Source: an uncultured Clostridiaceae bacterium
Lineage (GTDB): Bacteria > Bacillota > Clostridia > Lachnospirales > Lachnospiraceae
Assembly (NCBI GenBank): GCA_947177415.1
Contig: CAMWUK010000016.1
Location: 1 to 48,756, forward strand
Reading direction: 5' to 3'
DNA length: 48,756 bases
Shown one piece after another: positions 1 to 7,524 of this stretch (its first letter is position 1; each line of letters opens with the position of its first letter). The notes beneath the pieces are model-generated. The model did not search any database, was not told the origin of the DNA, and was given only the letters and a program-made list of their open reading frames with translations. Both the position numbers and the translations under genes were made by a program.

Positions 1-102
1 TTCTTCCTCCTTCGGTTCTTCCATAACTTCTTCGATTTCTTCTGCTATAGCTTCTTCCTCCTTCGGTTCTTCCATAACTTCTTCGATTTCTTCTGTTATG
101 GT
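1..102 (-). repeat. 51-bp in-frame tandem repeat (two copies visible)
   Basis: Bases 1-51 and 52-102 are near-identical; I see three differences, all near the unit ends. The period of 51 bp is 17 codons, so the repeat adds a Glu-rich 17-residue unit to the acidic protein without shifting frame. The first copy touches the window edge, so more copies may follow to the left. Confidence 0.85.
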
Positions 103-699
103 TTCTTCCTTTACTATCTCCTCTTTCATTAAATCTTCTTCAATTATTTCTTTATGTTTTTCTTCTTCTTGAGTAAGACTAAAATCTAATTCGTCTTGGT
201 CTAAATTTTCATTTTTAAAATATAAGTTCATTTCTTCCCAAAATTTCGTTGGGTCTTCTAAAGGCTCTTTCTCTATACTCCCTTCCTCAATTAATTCATC
301 TGCCTCTTCTTTTGTCTTTGTTACATCTGTATTATTTTCAAGATTTATTTCCTTTGGAATTGTCTCCATAATTTCTTGTGCTAATTCAACAGTTTCAGCC
401 CTATCCTCTGTTGCTTCAGGTATTTGTTCTGGTTCATTTTCCGAAATAAATATTTCTCCTAATCCTATACTCTCTAAGTCACTTGTATCCTCTTCGTCCT
501 TTGAAATCATTTCATATAATGTTTCAAGAATAGCAACATCGTCTTCTTTACCATCTGTTTCTGTATCTTTGCTCTCTTCAAGATTTATACCTTCTTGATT
601 CTCTGTCTCCCCTTCCTCTGAACTCCAAAATGATTCATCTGGTAATAACTCATTCACCGCTTGGGAAATGTCTGCTTTTAAATCCTTAAAAAATCCCAT
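1..699 (-). CDS. Acidic repeat protein, 5' part only (possible bactofilin-family protein)
   Basis: The reading frame is open from an ATG at 699 to the left edge (233 codons, no stop), so the gene is truncated by the window. An AAGGAGG ribosome site sits about 7 nt before the ATG. The protein begins MGFFKDLKADISQAVNELLP and is then almost entirely acidic and polar, rich in Glu, with no membrane segment or enzyme motif. Near the edge a 17-residue EEVMEEPKEE-type unit is repeated. The opening resembles, from memory, Lachnospiraceae polymer-forming cytoskeletal (bactofilin) proteins, whose long acidic N-terminal tail precedes a beta-helix. The beta-helix would lie outside the window, so the family call is inference. 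It follows the deacetylase with a 116-nt gap. Confidence 0.6.
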   Translation of the reverse strand, partial: MGFFKDLKADISQAVNELLPDESFWSSEEGETENQEGINLEESKDTETDGKEDDVAILETLYEMISKDEEDTSDLESIGLGEIFISENEPEQIPEATEDRAETVELAQEIMETIPKEINLENNTDVTKTKEEADELIEEGSIEKEPLEDPTKFWEEMNLYFKNENLDQDELDFSLTQEEEKHKEIIEEDLMKEEIVKEETITEEIEEVMEEPKEEEAIAEEIEEVMEEPKEEE

Positions 700-749
700 A
701 TTATTCCCTCCTTCGTGTATTATACAGTTTTTTAGGTTTAAAAACCACC

Positions 750-768
750 AAAAACATACTATGTTTTT
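750..768. other. AT-rich dyad between deacetylase and acidic-repeat gene
   Basis: AAAAACATA and TATGTTTTT flank a single central base, and a GGTTT/AAACC dyad lies next to it at 735-745. It lies between the stop of the deacetylase gene (816) and the next start (699). It could be a weak terminator or an operator; the stem is almost all A-T, so the call is weak. Confidence 0.25.
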
Positions 769-815
769 TTAGTGTATATCTTTTCTCAAAATAATATTAT
801 ACTCTTTCCAAAAAA

Positions 816-1802
816 TTAGTTATTTTTTACTGTATCTTCCACATGAACGTGCTGAACTGGTATTGTAGTATCATTAATAGGCAAAATATTTGCTTTCAAA
901 TTTTTTAACTTTTTTAATACAATTGGTAAAGTCTCTACTGTCATTTCCTTGCCTGCACAGTCATGCATTAAAACTATCGAATTCTCGTAAGATTCTACAC
1001 CTGAAATCACATTATTTACCATCTGCTTATCTGTTAACTTTTTTCCTGTAGCATCCCCATTTACAACATTCCAGTCAAAGTATGTCAGCCCCTCTGCATC
1101 CACATAACGAATTACATCCTTCATACTAATTTTACTAACTGTATTACTGCTTCCTCCTGGAAATCTTACATATTTAGGTCGCTCTCCTGTTGCTTCAAAT
1201 AATAAATCACTTAATTGTTTAATATCTTTCTTATATGCACCAAGCGTTTTATAAATTGTTTTATACTGGTGTGTATATGAATGCATGGCAAGAGTATGCC
1301 CATTCTCATAAATCTCTTTATACATTTTTTTTGAAAAATCATCTGTTTTACCAATCACAAAAAAAGTTGCTTTTACTTTATATTCATCTAATATATCAAG
1401 AATTTTTTCTGTATTTTTGCTTGGACCATCATCAAAAGTCAAATATACTTTCTTTCCTTTGATTTTGGTCTGATCAACCATTGTCTCCTTTTTAGGAGCT
1501 GTAGTTTCTTTCACTTCATTGTCTTTTGGGGAGGAATCCACGTTTTTTGTTTCTTTAGATGCTGCATGCACAACAAGATTCTCTTGTCCATATTCTTCGA
1601 CTGTTATTTCCTGTTGTTTCAAATCAATAGTATCTAACCTTTTCTCCATTCCCATAATTTTCATAAATAATGCCATACAGCAAACCGAAGGCAACAATAT
1701 AAAAATTGCAATAATAATAATAATTGTTTTTTTCATCTGTTCTACTCTTTTACGCCTGTCATCATCCGATTGCTTTCCTATAGCATTCCTCTCACCACTC
1801 AT
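816..1802 (-). CDS. Membrane-anchored polysaccharide deacetylase (NodB homology domain)
   Basis: This 328-residue protein has a short charged cytoplasmic N-terminus, one hydrophobic segment at about residues 25-48, a Lys/Thr/Glu-rich linker, then a carbohydrate esterase 4 domain from about residue 115. Family motifs are visible: TFDDGP (metal-binding and catalytic Asp), HSYTH (zinc His pair), RFPGGSSN, and DWNVVNGD/IVLMHD near the end. These enzymes remove N-acetyl groups from peptidoglycan or another polymer outside the membrane; the exact substrate cannot be read from sequence. Start ATG at 1802 has AGGG 8 nt upstream. It follows tsf but is separated by a strong terminator, so it is probably its own transcript; a TATAAT lies at 1906-1911 without a convincing -35. 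Confidence 0.88.
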   Translation of the reverse strand: MSGERNAIGKQSDDDRRKRVEQMKKTIIIIIAIFILLPSVCCMALFMKIMGMEKRLDTIDLKQQEITVEEYGQENLVVHAASKETKNVDSSPKDNEVKETTAPKKETMVDQTKIKGKKVYLTFDDGPSKNTEKILDILDEYKVKATFFVIGKTDDFSKKMYKEIYENGHTLAMHSYTHQYKTIYKTLGAYKKDIKQLSDLLFEATGERPKYVRFPGGSSNTVSKISMKDVIRYVDAEGLTYFDWNVVNGDATGKKLTDKQMVNNVISGVESYENSIVLMHDCAGKEMTVETLPIVLKKLKNLKANILPINDTTIPVQHVHVEDTVKNN

Positions 1803-2010
1803 GTAATCATCCCTTCATATAATAAAAATTATGTATCTGCTCAATATCTAAACCATTATAAACTTATAACTTTCCATATAATCACTCTGTGTTTTCTCTA
1901 TATGTATTATAACCTATTTTTTATCTATTCTCTAGTAAAGACTTATTAACAAATAATACTATTTTTATTCTAACATACCTCAAAGGAATGTCAATGAAAG
2001 ATTTTATTTT

Positions 2011-2038
2011 GTAACTGTTCAGAACCATGAATAGTTAC
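2011..2038. repeat. Imperfect GTAACTGTTCA palindrome, related to the window's repeat family
   Basis: Arms 2011-2021 and 2028-2038 are complementary at 10 of 11 positions around a 6-nt loop. The left arm GTAACTGTTCA is exactly the reverse complement of an 11-mer inside the perfect palindrome at 48432-48450, and close to the TGTTACTGTTCA of the 27.88-kb repeat. It lies immediately beyond the tsf terminator. Confidence 0.6.
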
Positions 2039-2044
2039 TTTACT

Positions 2045-2103
2045 TTTTAAAACAGGCGGTCTCAAAATAAGTTTATAATAATAACCATAGTTTAAGACCG
2101 CCT
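2045..2103 (-). terminator. Terminator of the rpsB-tsf transcript
   Basis: AGGCGGTCT (2054-2062) and AGACCGCCT (2095-2103) form a perfect 9-bp GC-rich stem. The 32-nt AT-rich loop is long. On the minus strand the stem is followed by GTTTTAAAAAG. The position is 39 nt after the tsf stop. Confidence 0.75.
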
Positions 2104-2142
2104 CTTCATTTCATTCATCTGTTCCACGAACTTTTATAGTTC

Positions 2143-3072
2143 TTAACCTAACTGTTTTGCAACTTCTTCTGCAAAGTTTTCTTCTTTTTTCTCAATACCT
2201 TCACCAGTTTCATAACGAACGAAACCTTTAATTTCAAGCGTAATACCTTCTGCTTTTGCTACACTTTCAACATACTGTCCAACAGACTGTTTTCCATCTT
2301 CTGCTTTTACATAAACCTGATCCAACAAGCAGATTTCCTTTAACTCTTTATTGATACGTCCCATTACCATACCATCAATAATCTTCTCTGCTGCATCTGG
2401 TTTTTCTTTCATAGCCTGCACTTTTAAGATTTCTTTTTCATGTTCAATATAACTCTGATCCACTTCTGCTCTGCTTGTATACTTTGGACTCAAAGCAGCA
2501 ATCTGCATTGCAACATTCTTTAAGCAAGCTTTTACAGCATCACTATTTGCATCCGTTTTCGCTTCTACAACTACACCAATCTTTCCACCTGCATGAATAT
2601 AACTTTCTACAACACCATCTGCTGCTTCGATTTTTTCAAATCTACGAATAGTCATATTTTCACCAATTGTTGCAATCATTCCAGCAAGATTCTCTTTTAC
2701 AGTCTTAGAGCTGTCCTCACACCAAGGCTCCTCTAAAAATGCTTCTACATCTTTTGCATTTGTTGTTGATACCTGTACAGCCACCTGTGCAACATAATTC
2801 TGGAATTTTTCATTTTTTGCAACAAAGTCTGTCTCACTGTTTACTTCTACAATTGCTGCAGTCTTCCCGTCCTCACTAATCTTAGTTGCAACCATACCTT
2901 CTGCTGCTACTCTTCCAGCTTTCTTTTCTGCTTTAGCAAGACCATTCTCTCTTAAAAATTCAACTGCCTTATCCATATCACCTTCTGTTGCAGTAAGGGC
3001 TTTTTTACAATCCATCATACCTGCACCAGAAATTTCTCTTAATTCTTTTACCATTGCTGCTGTAATAGCCAT
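2143..3072 (-). CDS. tsf: Translation elongation factor Ts
   Basis: EF-Ts is the guanine-nucleotide exchange factor that regenerates EF-Tu-GTP in the cytoplasm. The 309-residue product starts MAITAAMVKELREISGAGMM, with the UBA-like N-terminal domain and the family signature (KELREISGAGMMDCKKAL, then EGDMDKAVEFLRE), followed by the core repeats SETDFVAKN and IHAGGKIGVVVE. The C-terminal part (VYVKAEDGKQSVGQYV) is complete. ATG at 3072 has GGAGG upstream. It lies 129 nt after rpsB, the near-universal bacterial arrangement, with a hairpin in the gap that may tune the S2 to EF-Ts ratio. Identification is secure. Confidence 0.98.
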   Translation of the reverse strand: MAITAAMVKELREISGAGMMDCKKALTATEGDMDKAVEFLRENGLAKAEKKAGRVAAEGMVATKISEDGKTAAIVEVNSETDFVAKNEKFQNYVAQVAVQVSTTNAKDVEAFLEEPWCEDSSKTVKENLAGMIATIGENMTIRRFEKIEAADGVVESYIHAGGKIGVVVEAKTDANSDAVKACLKNVAMQIAALSPKYTSRAEVDQSYIEHEKEILKVQAMKEKPDAAEKIIDGMVMGRINKELKEICLLDQVYVKAEDGKQSVGQYVESVAKAEGITLEIKGFVRYETGEGIEKKEENFAEEVAKQLG

Positions 3073-3153
3073 TCTATTTACCTCCGTATATTATACTTTC
3101 AGATAATTGTTCTATGATGAAGCAATTATCTTATTCATTTCTTATTCTCAAAG

Positions 3154-3181
3154 AATGGAATGCCTCTTGAGACATTCCATT
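3154..3181 (-). other. Hairpin between rpsB and tsf (possible attenuator)
   Basis: AATGGAATG (3154-3162) and CATTCCATT (3173-3181) pair perfectly over 9 bp around a 10-nt loop. A 6-nt loop segment (3167-3172) is also complementary to TCTCAA at 3146-3151. No U-run follows, so partial attenuation or RNA processing is more likely than full termination. Confidence 0.6.
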
Positions 3182-3201
3182 AAGATGCTTTAATTCTATT
3201 A

Positions 3202-3924
3202 TTAAGCTTCGGATACTTCCTCTTCTGCTCCCTCAAATTCTGCACCCTGATTTGCTTCAATAACAGCATCTGCCATTTTTGCAACAATAAGTTTAACCGC
3301 TCTAATAGCATCATCATTACCAGGGATTACATAATCTAATTCTTCTGGGTCACAGTTTGTATCAGCAATACCAATTAAAGGAATACCTAATGTATGTGCT
3401 TCTTGTACACAAATTCTTTCCTTCTTAGGATCTACTACAAAGATTGCATCTGGAACCTTTTTCATTTCTTTAATACCACCAAGGTTCTTTTCTAACTTTT
3501 CCCATTCCTTCTTTAACTTAATAACTTCTTTTTTAGGAAGAACATCAAATGTTCCGTCTTCAGACATAGCCTCAATTTTCTTTAATTTTGCAATTCTTTC
3601 TTGTATGGTTTTGAAGTTTGTTAACATACCTCCCAACCATCTCTCATTTACATAATACATTCCACAACGTTCTGCTTCTGATTTTACAGAATCTTGAGCC
3701 TGTTTCTTTGTACCAACAAAAAGAACAGTTCCACCATCTGCAACAATATCTTTAATTGCATTGTATGCTTCATCTACTTTTCCAACAGATTTTTGTAAGT
3801 CAATGATATAAATACCATTTCTTTCTGTGTAGATATATGGAGCCATCTTAGGGTTCCATCTTCTTGTCTGATGTCCAAAATGTACACCTGCTTCTAATAA
3901 TTGTTTCATTGAAATAACGCTCAT
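3202..3924 (-). CDS. rpsB: 30S ribosomal protein S2
   Basis: S2 binds late to the 30S subunit near the neck and supports S1/mRNA docking. The 240-residue sequence carries the S2 hallmarks: [20 protein letters not shown] at the start, the [20 protein letters not shown] segment, WLGGMLTNF, and [14 protein letters not shown] followed by [21 protein letters not shown] short acidic tail ends the protein. ATG at 3924 has GGAGG upstream. It is the first gene of a two-gene rpsB-tsf unit with its own promoter, just downstream of the motility cluster, as in B. subtilis. Confidence 0.99.
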   Translation of the reverse strand: MSVISMKQLLEAGVHFGHQTRRWNPKMAPYIYTERNGIYIIDLQKSVGKVDEAYNAIKDIVADGGTVLFVGTKKQAQDSVKSEAERCGMYYVNERWLGGMLTNFKTIQERIAKLKKIEAMSEDGTFDVLPKKEVIKLKKEWEKLEKNLGGIKEMKKVPDAIFVVDPKKERICVQEAHTLGIPLIGIADTNCDPEELDYVIPGNDDAIRAVKLIVAKMADAVIEANQGAEFEGAEEEVSEA

Positions 3925-3968
3925 AATTTACCTCCATCTGGTTGTTTTCTTCTGTATATTTCTTCTCT

Positions 3969-3999
3969 CTATACAACTGCAATCACAGCACCATTATAG
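3969..3999 (-). other. Small hairpin in the rpsB 5' leader
   Basis: Closing pairs CTATA (3969-3973) and TATAG (3995-3999) enclose an inner CTG/CAG pairing. It lies in the roughly 105-nt leader between the predicted transcription start and the rpsB start. Ribosomal protein leaders often carry autoregulatory structures, but I do not recognise a known S2 leader here. Confidence 0.3.
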
Positions 4000-4033
4000 A
4001 AATCCATATACATGTATTTTTTCATACCGATAT

Positions 4034-4062
4034 AGTATATCATATTTTTTCCAATTGCACAA
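4034..4062 (-). promoter_or_regulatory. Promoter of rpsB-tsf (sigma-A type)
   Basis: On the minus strand TTGTGC (4057-4062) and TATACT (4034-4039) are separated by exactly 17 bp. The element starts four bases beyond the stop of the preceding gene, so rpsB-tsf need not depend on motility-cluster transcription. Confidence 0.7.
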
Positions 4063-4065
4063 GTA

Positions 4066-4671
4066 TCATTTTGTAATTATTTTTGCTATCTGTTCATAAG
4101 AGGAACCTTTTGGAATTTTGTAATCCCCTATATCAATCGAAGATGCATAATCATTATCACAAAGAAACTTATTAAAAGCTTTTGCATCATCTACTAATCC
4201 TAATTCTTTAAATTTTTCTGCTATCTGTTCTGACCACATACCTGCTGTTATTGTTACAGAAATGATTTGCCTTTGAGGTGGGGCAGTTTTACTTGCTGGC
4301 TTTTGTGTAACCTTTGGTGTTATTGTAACAATTGGTTTTTGTGTAGGATTAGGCACAGAAGTAATTGTTGGCTTTTGTGTCGTTACTTGTTGGGATATAG
4401 TGGCAGGTTTCTGTGTTATTTCTGGTATTACTGTTGGAAAACCGGTTGGTTCTGTCGTTTCTAAATGTTTGGTAGCTTCCACTGCAGCACTTGTAGCTGT
4501 TGCCTTTAACACAGAATCAAGTGCGTCCGGTTTTTCCACCATCCCTAACTCCAATGCTCTTTTTCGTATTTCCGCATCTGTTAAATCTGCTTTGGATGAA
4601 GTTACCCCCATAACCACTGCAGATAAAATAATTCCTGCTCCCAATCCACGTAAAAAATATTTTCTCTTCAT
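4066..4671 (-). CDS. Membrane-anchored protein with MltG-type LysM-like domain, no lytic domain
   Basis: The 201-residue product has a basic N-terminus and one hydrophobic segment at about residues 9-25, then a Thr/Pro/Lys-rich low-complexity stalk (about 70-135, TQKP-type repeats). A C-terminal domain of about 60 residues (ITAGMWSEQIAEKFKELGLV ... GDYKIPKGSSYEQIAKIIT) resembles the LysM-like part of YceG/MltG endolytic transglycosylases. The MltG catalytic half is absent, so enzyme activity should not be assumed; peptidoglycan or protein binding outside the membrane is a guess. ATG at 4671 follows AAGGATGG. The gene starts 12 nt after the coiled-coil gene and probably ends the motility transcript. 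Confidence 0.7.
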   Translation of the reverse strand: MKRKYFLRGLGAGIILSAVVMGVTSSKADLTDAEIRKRALELGMVEKPDALDSVLKATATSAAVEATKHLETTEPTGFPTVIPEITQKPATISQQVTTQKPTITSVPNPTQKPIVTITPKVTQKPASKTAPPQRQIISVTITAGMWSEQIAEKFKELGLVDDAKAFNKFLCDNDYASSIDIGDYKIPKGSSYEQIAKIITK

Positions 4672-4683
4672 ATTCTACCATCC

Positions 4684-5544
4684 TTAGTTTGTAATTCCCT
4701 GAAATAAATCAATCACTAATTTTACTTCACCTTGACCTTTTCCCAATAATTTAGCAATCTCCATAATCGTTTTTCCTTCATTATATAAATCTAATATAAC
4801 TTGATTATTATTGTCTTCAACTATTGGCAACTCAACTTGCTTTGCTGGCTTTGGTTCCTTTATCTTCTCTTCAGAAGGTGCTTCTTCAACCACACCCTCC
4901 ATTCTCTCCAAAACAGACTTTTCTTCTTTTACCTCTTCCTGTGCTATTGGTGTGATAATTTCTTTTTCTTCCAATTCCGTATTTTCTGCTGTTTTATCAG
5001 AAATATATCCTGACATCATTAAATCATCTTTCTGTCTTTCTTTTTCTTCTGTCTTTCTCTTTTGTTCTTCTAATTCTTTTTGGATTCGCTTATGCTGAAT
5101 CATTTTTTGTTTCTCTAATTCCTTATGTGCAATCTCTTCCAATACAACTTTTGATTTATCAATCTCTTGTACAAAATCTTTCATTTCATTTTCTTTTTCA
5201 TTTAACATATCATATAAAAACACTACTTCTTTATGATTTTTATCTATGTTTTCCAAAATCTGATCAGAATACTCACTTACTGCCATAATTTTTTCATTTG
5301 ATATATGGGCAAGTTTATCCTCTACATAATTTGTGGTTTCATCGGCTCTTTCTTGTATTATCTTATCCATATCCTCACGAAATTTTGCTTCTTTTTCTTT
5401 CCATATTTTATCAAATATACTTTGATCAAATGAAAATTCTCCTTGTCTGGTTGTATCCTTTTCTAAAATTTTTTCTGATATTACATAGCTGATAAAAATA
5501 ATAATAATACCAACTATAATTAGTAATACACTATTTCCTTCCAT
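4684..5544 (-). CDS. Membrane-anchored coiled-coil protein in the SwrB position (DUF6115-like)
   Basis: The 286-residue protein has an N-terminal membrane segment (LLIIVGIIIIFISYVI, about residues 6-22) and a long Glu/Lys-rich helix predicted to be coiled coil (about 45-190). The C-terminal module (VILDLYNEGKTIMEIAKLLG) looks like a helix-turn-helix of the kind seen in DUF6115 proteins. In B. subtilis the gene between sigD and rpsB is swrB (ylxL), a bitopic coiled-coil activator of flagellar export assembly. Position and architecture match, but sequence orthology was not tested, so no symbol is given. ATG at 5544 has AAGGAG 6 nt upstream. It sits 11 nt after the 105-residue gene. Confidence 0.65.
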   Translation of the reverse strand: MEGNSVLLIIVGIIIIFISYVISEKILEKDTTRQGEFSFDQSIFDKIWKEKEAKFREDMDKIIQERADETTNYVEDKLAHISNEKIMAVSEYSDQILENIDKNHKEVVFLYDMLNEKENEMKDFVQEIDKSKVVLEEIAHKELEKQKMIQHKRIQKELEEQKRKTEEKERQKDDLMMSGYISDKTAENTELEEKEIITPIAQEEVKEEKSVLERMEGVVEEAPSEEKIKEPKPAKQVELPIVEDNNNQVILDLYNEGKTIMEIAKLLGKGQGEVKLVIDLFQGITN

Positions 5545-5555
5545 GATTTTCTCCT

Positions 5556-5873
5556 TTAAATCTTAATATCAAAGTTACTTAACTTAATTTCTTCAGTTCC
5601 TTTTTTTTCTTCTTCTTTATCTTTTTGATTTCTTTTATTTTTTTTTGCATGATAACTGCCATTTCCCTTTTCTTTTGCATCATACCGGTATTCTGTTTGT
5701 TCACCTTTTGATGTTTGTATTACAACTTCTGAACCTTCTTTTACATGTTTGCCAAATTGCTGTGCAACACTGCTTTGTGCTGTGGTTGCTCTATGTTGTT
5801 CATGTATTTGCTGTTGCGATGCTTCTTGAGAACGAGGTGCAACAGTTATCATATCAATTGGTCTTATTGGCAT
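5556..5873 (-). CDS. Small basic hydrophilic protein of unknown function
   Basis: I do not recognise this 105-residue protein. It has no signal peptide or membrane segment. The N-terminus (MPIRPIDMITVAPRSQEASQ) is followed by a Gln/Ala-rich stretch (about 15-45), then a strongly charged Lys/Glu region (about 70-98). ATG at 5873 follows AAAGGTGG at good spacing. It lies 15 nt after the FapA-like gene and 11 nt before the coiled-coil gene, so it is almost certainly cotranscribed with them. Its place suggests an accessory motility or envelope role, but no function is claimed. Confidence 0.6.
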   Translation of the reverse strand: MPIRPIDMITVAPRSQEASQQQIHEQHRATTAQSSVAQQFGKHVKEGSEVVIQTSKGEQTEYRYDAKEKGNGSYHAKKNKRNQKDKEEEKKGTEEIKLSNFDIKI

Positions 5874-5888
5874 AATAACACCACCTTT

Positions 5889-7493
5889 CTATAACAGCAA
5901 TGTTTTAATCAAAGCTCTATCTTTTACAAATTGTGTTCTTCGCATATCACTCTTCACAGTAAAAATTGCACCAGTAATAGAAATCTTTACCCCCGGATAT
6001 GTAATATCTGAAACTTTTATTCTTCCATTGCTATACTTGTCCATTTCTTCCCGTAGTTCTGTTGAATGTTTTTCTGCATTCTCAATATTTTCTTTTAATA
6101 CCTCAATACTCTTCTTTGCTACAAGATATTGTTTCTTCTTATCTTCGGCAAGCTTTTCTCCTGATTTTACTTTCTTTGCATATACTTCCACAATCTTATA
6201 ATGCTTTTCTATTTCTTCACTCATACTCAGCATTTGCTTATCAAGTTCCTTATATTCCTCCATCAATGCAGGATCCATTCCTATTTCCAAAAATGTTTTT
6301 GTTCCCATGGTAGATCCTGCCACTTTCACAGAAATATTTGTTTCTGATTTAACAGAACCTCCAATCACAAGTCCTCTTTTACCAGTAGATATCACTTCAC
6401 CTTTTGCAGCGACTTTACTGTGCATTATTGCATCTGTAGTAATGGAACCTCCTGCATATACTTCTGAGTTCTCAATAAACTTTGTAACAATATCTCCTTC
6501 TGCATGTAAAACACCTTTGTTCATACCTTGTATACCTCGACGCAAAACAATCTGTCCACCAGCAATCAATGTGGCACCTTCTACGACTCCATCTACAATA
6601 ATATCTCCCTTTGCTTCTACTTTAAAGCCTGTAATAACATTTCCTTTTACATGCACATTCCCATCATAAAAGATATCACCAGTGGATGTACTTACATCTG
6701 CAGCCACCTCATAAGTATCCGATACAAATACTTGTTCTCCTGTTAGTGATACATGACCAGACACATCACTATACATTTTCGTTCCGTCATCAGATAAATG
6801 AATATTTCTTCCATGTTTTAATGTCTTAATAGCAACTTTAGCCTGCTTAATCGGTTCTCCTGTAACATCAATACCAGGTTTACCCAATTCAGCAGGCTGT
6901 AAGGTTGCAAGCAAAACTCCGGCTTCGATATGGTTAATATTATCTATCTGATGAAAATCTACTGACCCATCTTCTTTAATTGTGGGTTTTGAACTCATCT
7001 TTGTATCGAAGTGATATGTGATTACTGCATCCTTCCCCTGGATTGGTTCCGTCGCCTTTGCCACAAGAAATTCTGTACAAAATTGCCTGCATTTTAAATA
7101 TAAATCTATGTTTCTTTCAATAATACCATGACAAATGCCATGATGTTCCAAATCTTGCATAATTTCCGCTCTTGTAATTAGCTTACCCTTATTTGATGGA
7201 GGAAACATCTTTACAAATACCCGTGTTCGTTTTCTGTTTACAACAATTTTCATATATTCATTCACGGGATATATTGTATCACTTGTAATCTTGTACTCTT
7301 TTGGTTCTTTTTGAAGCTCTTGAATTACATTATTCAACTCTCTTATATCAAATTCATCAATTTTGATTTGGTGCAAATATTCTGATACTTCATCTATATC
7401 CAGACTATTTCCGTCAGCAACTGCAGGATATAACTTCACGTATGTTCCATCTTCTTTGTGTAACAATTGAAAAAAACCATTCTTATAGCGCAT
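5889..7493 (-). CDS. FapA family protein (DUF342)
   Basis: The 534-residue protein has an N-terminal DUF342-type region. A central stretch of repeated short beta-strands (about 250-390) has Gly-rich turns such as GDIFYDGNVHVKGNVITG and GDIIVDGVVEGATLIAGG, fitting a right-handed beta-helix resembling bactofilin and MinC-C repeats. A charged helix of probable coiled coil follows (about 405-480), then a C-terminal strand region. DUF342 proteins, called FapA in Vibrio, are often encoded next to sigma-28 and chemotaxis genes; a scaffold role in the cell envelope or polar flagellum is suggested in the literature but unproven here. ATG at 7493 follows GAGAGGAGG. It directly follows sigma-D. Confidence 0.85.
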   Translation of the reverse strand: MRYKNGFFQLLHKEDGTYVKLYPAVADGNSLDIDEVSEYLHQIKIDEFDIRELNNVIQELQKEPKEYKITSDTIYPVNEYMKIVVNRKRTRVFVKMFPPSNKGKLITRAEIMQDLEHHGICHGIIERNIDLYLKCRQFCTEFLVAKATEPIQGKDAVITYHFDTKMSSKPTIKEDGSVDFHQIDNINHIEAGVLLATLQPAELGKPGIDVTGEPIKQAKVAIKTLKHGRNIHLSDDGTKMYSDVSGHVSLTGEQVFVSDTYEVAADVSTSTGDIFYDGNVHVKGNVITGFKVEAKGDIIVDGVVEGATLIAGGQIVLRRGIQGMNKGVLHAEGDIVTKFIENSEVYAGGSITTDAIMHSKVAAKGEVISTGKRGLVIGGSVKSETNISVKVAGSTMGTKTFLEIGMDPALMEEYKELDKQMLSMSEEIEKHYKIVEVYAKKVKSGEKLAEDKKKQYLVAKKSIEVLKENIENAEKHSTELREEMDKYSNGRIKVSDITYPGVKISITGAIFTVKSDMRRTQFVKDRALIKTLLL

Positions 7494-7524
7494 AATTACA
7501 ACCTCCTCTCATCCTCTGTATCGT

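Larger units (their letters stand above)
1803..2142. other. Intergenic region between tsf and deacetylase
   Basis: This 340-bp spacer contains, from right to left, the tsf terminator, an imperfect GTAACTGTTCA palindrome, then AT-rich sequence with a possible minus-strand -10 (1906-1911) for the deacetylase. I see no coding sequence in it. Confidence 0.6.

Noticed and set aside
1906-1911. Promoter for the polysaccharide deacetylase
   Set aside because: A TATAAT exists on the minus strand but no -35 at 16-18 bp, so it is mentioned only as a possibility.
3146-3181. H-type pseudoknot between rpsB and tsf
   Set aside because: The loop is complementary to downstream bases, but a 2-nt connector would have to span a 9-bp stem, which is not sterically reasonable. 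Only the simple hairpin is kept.
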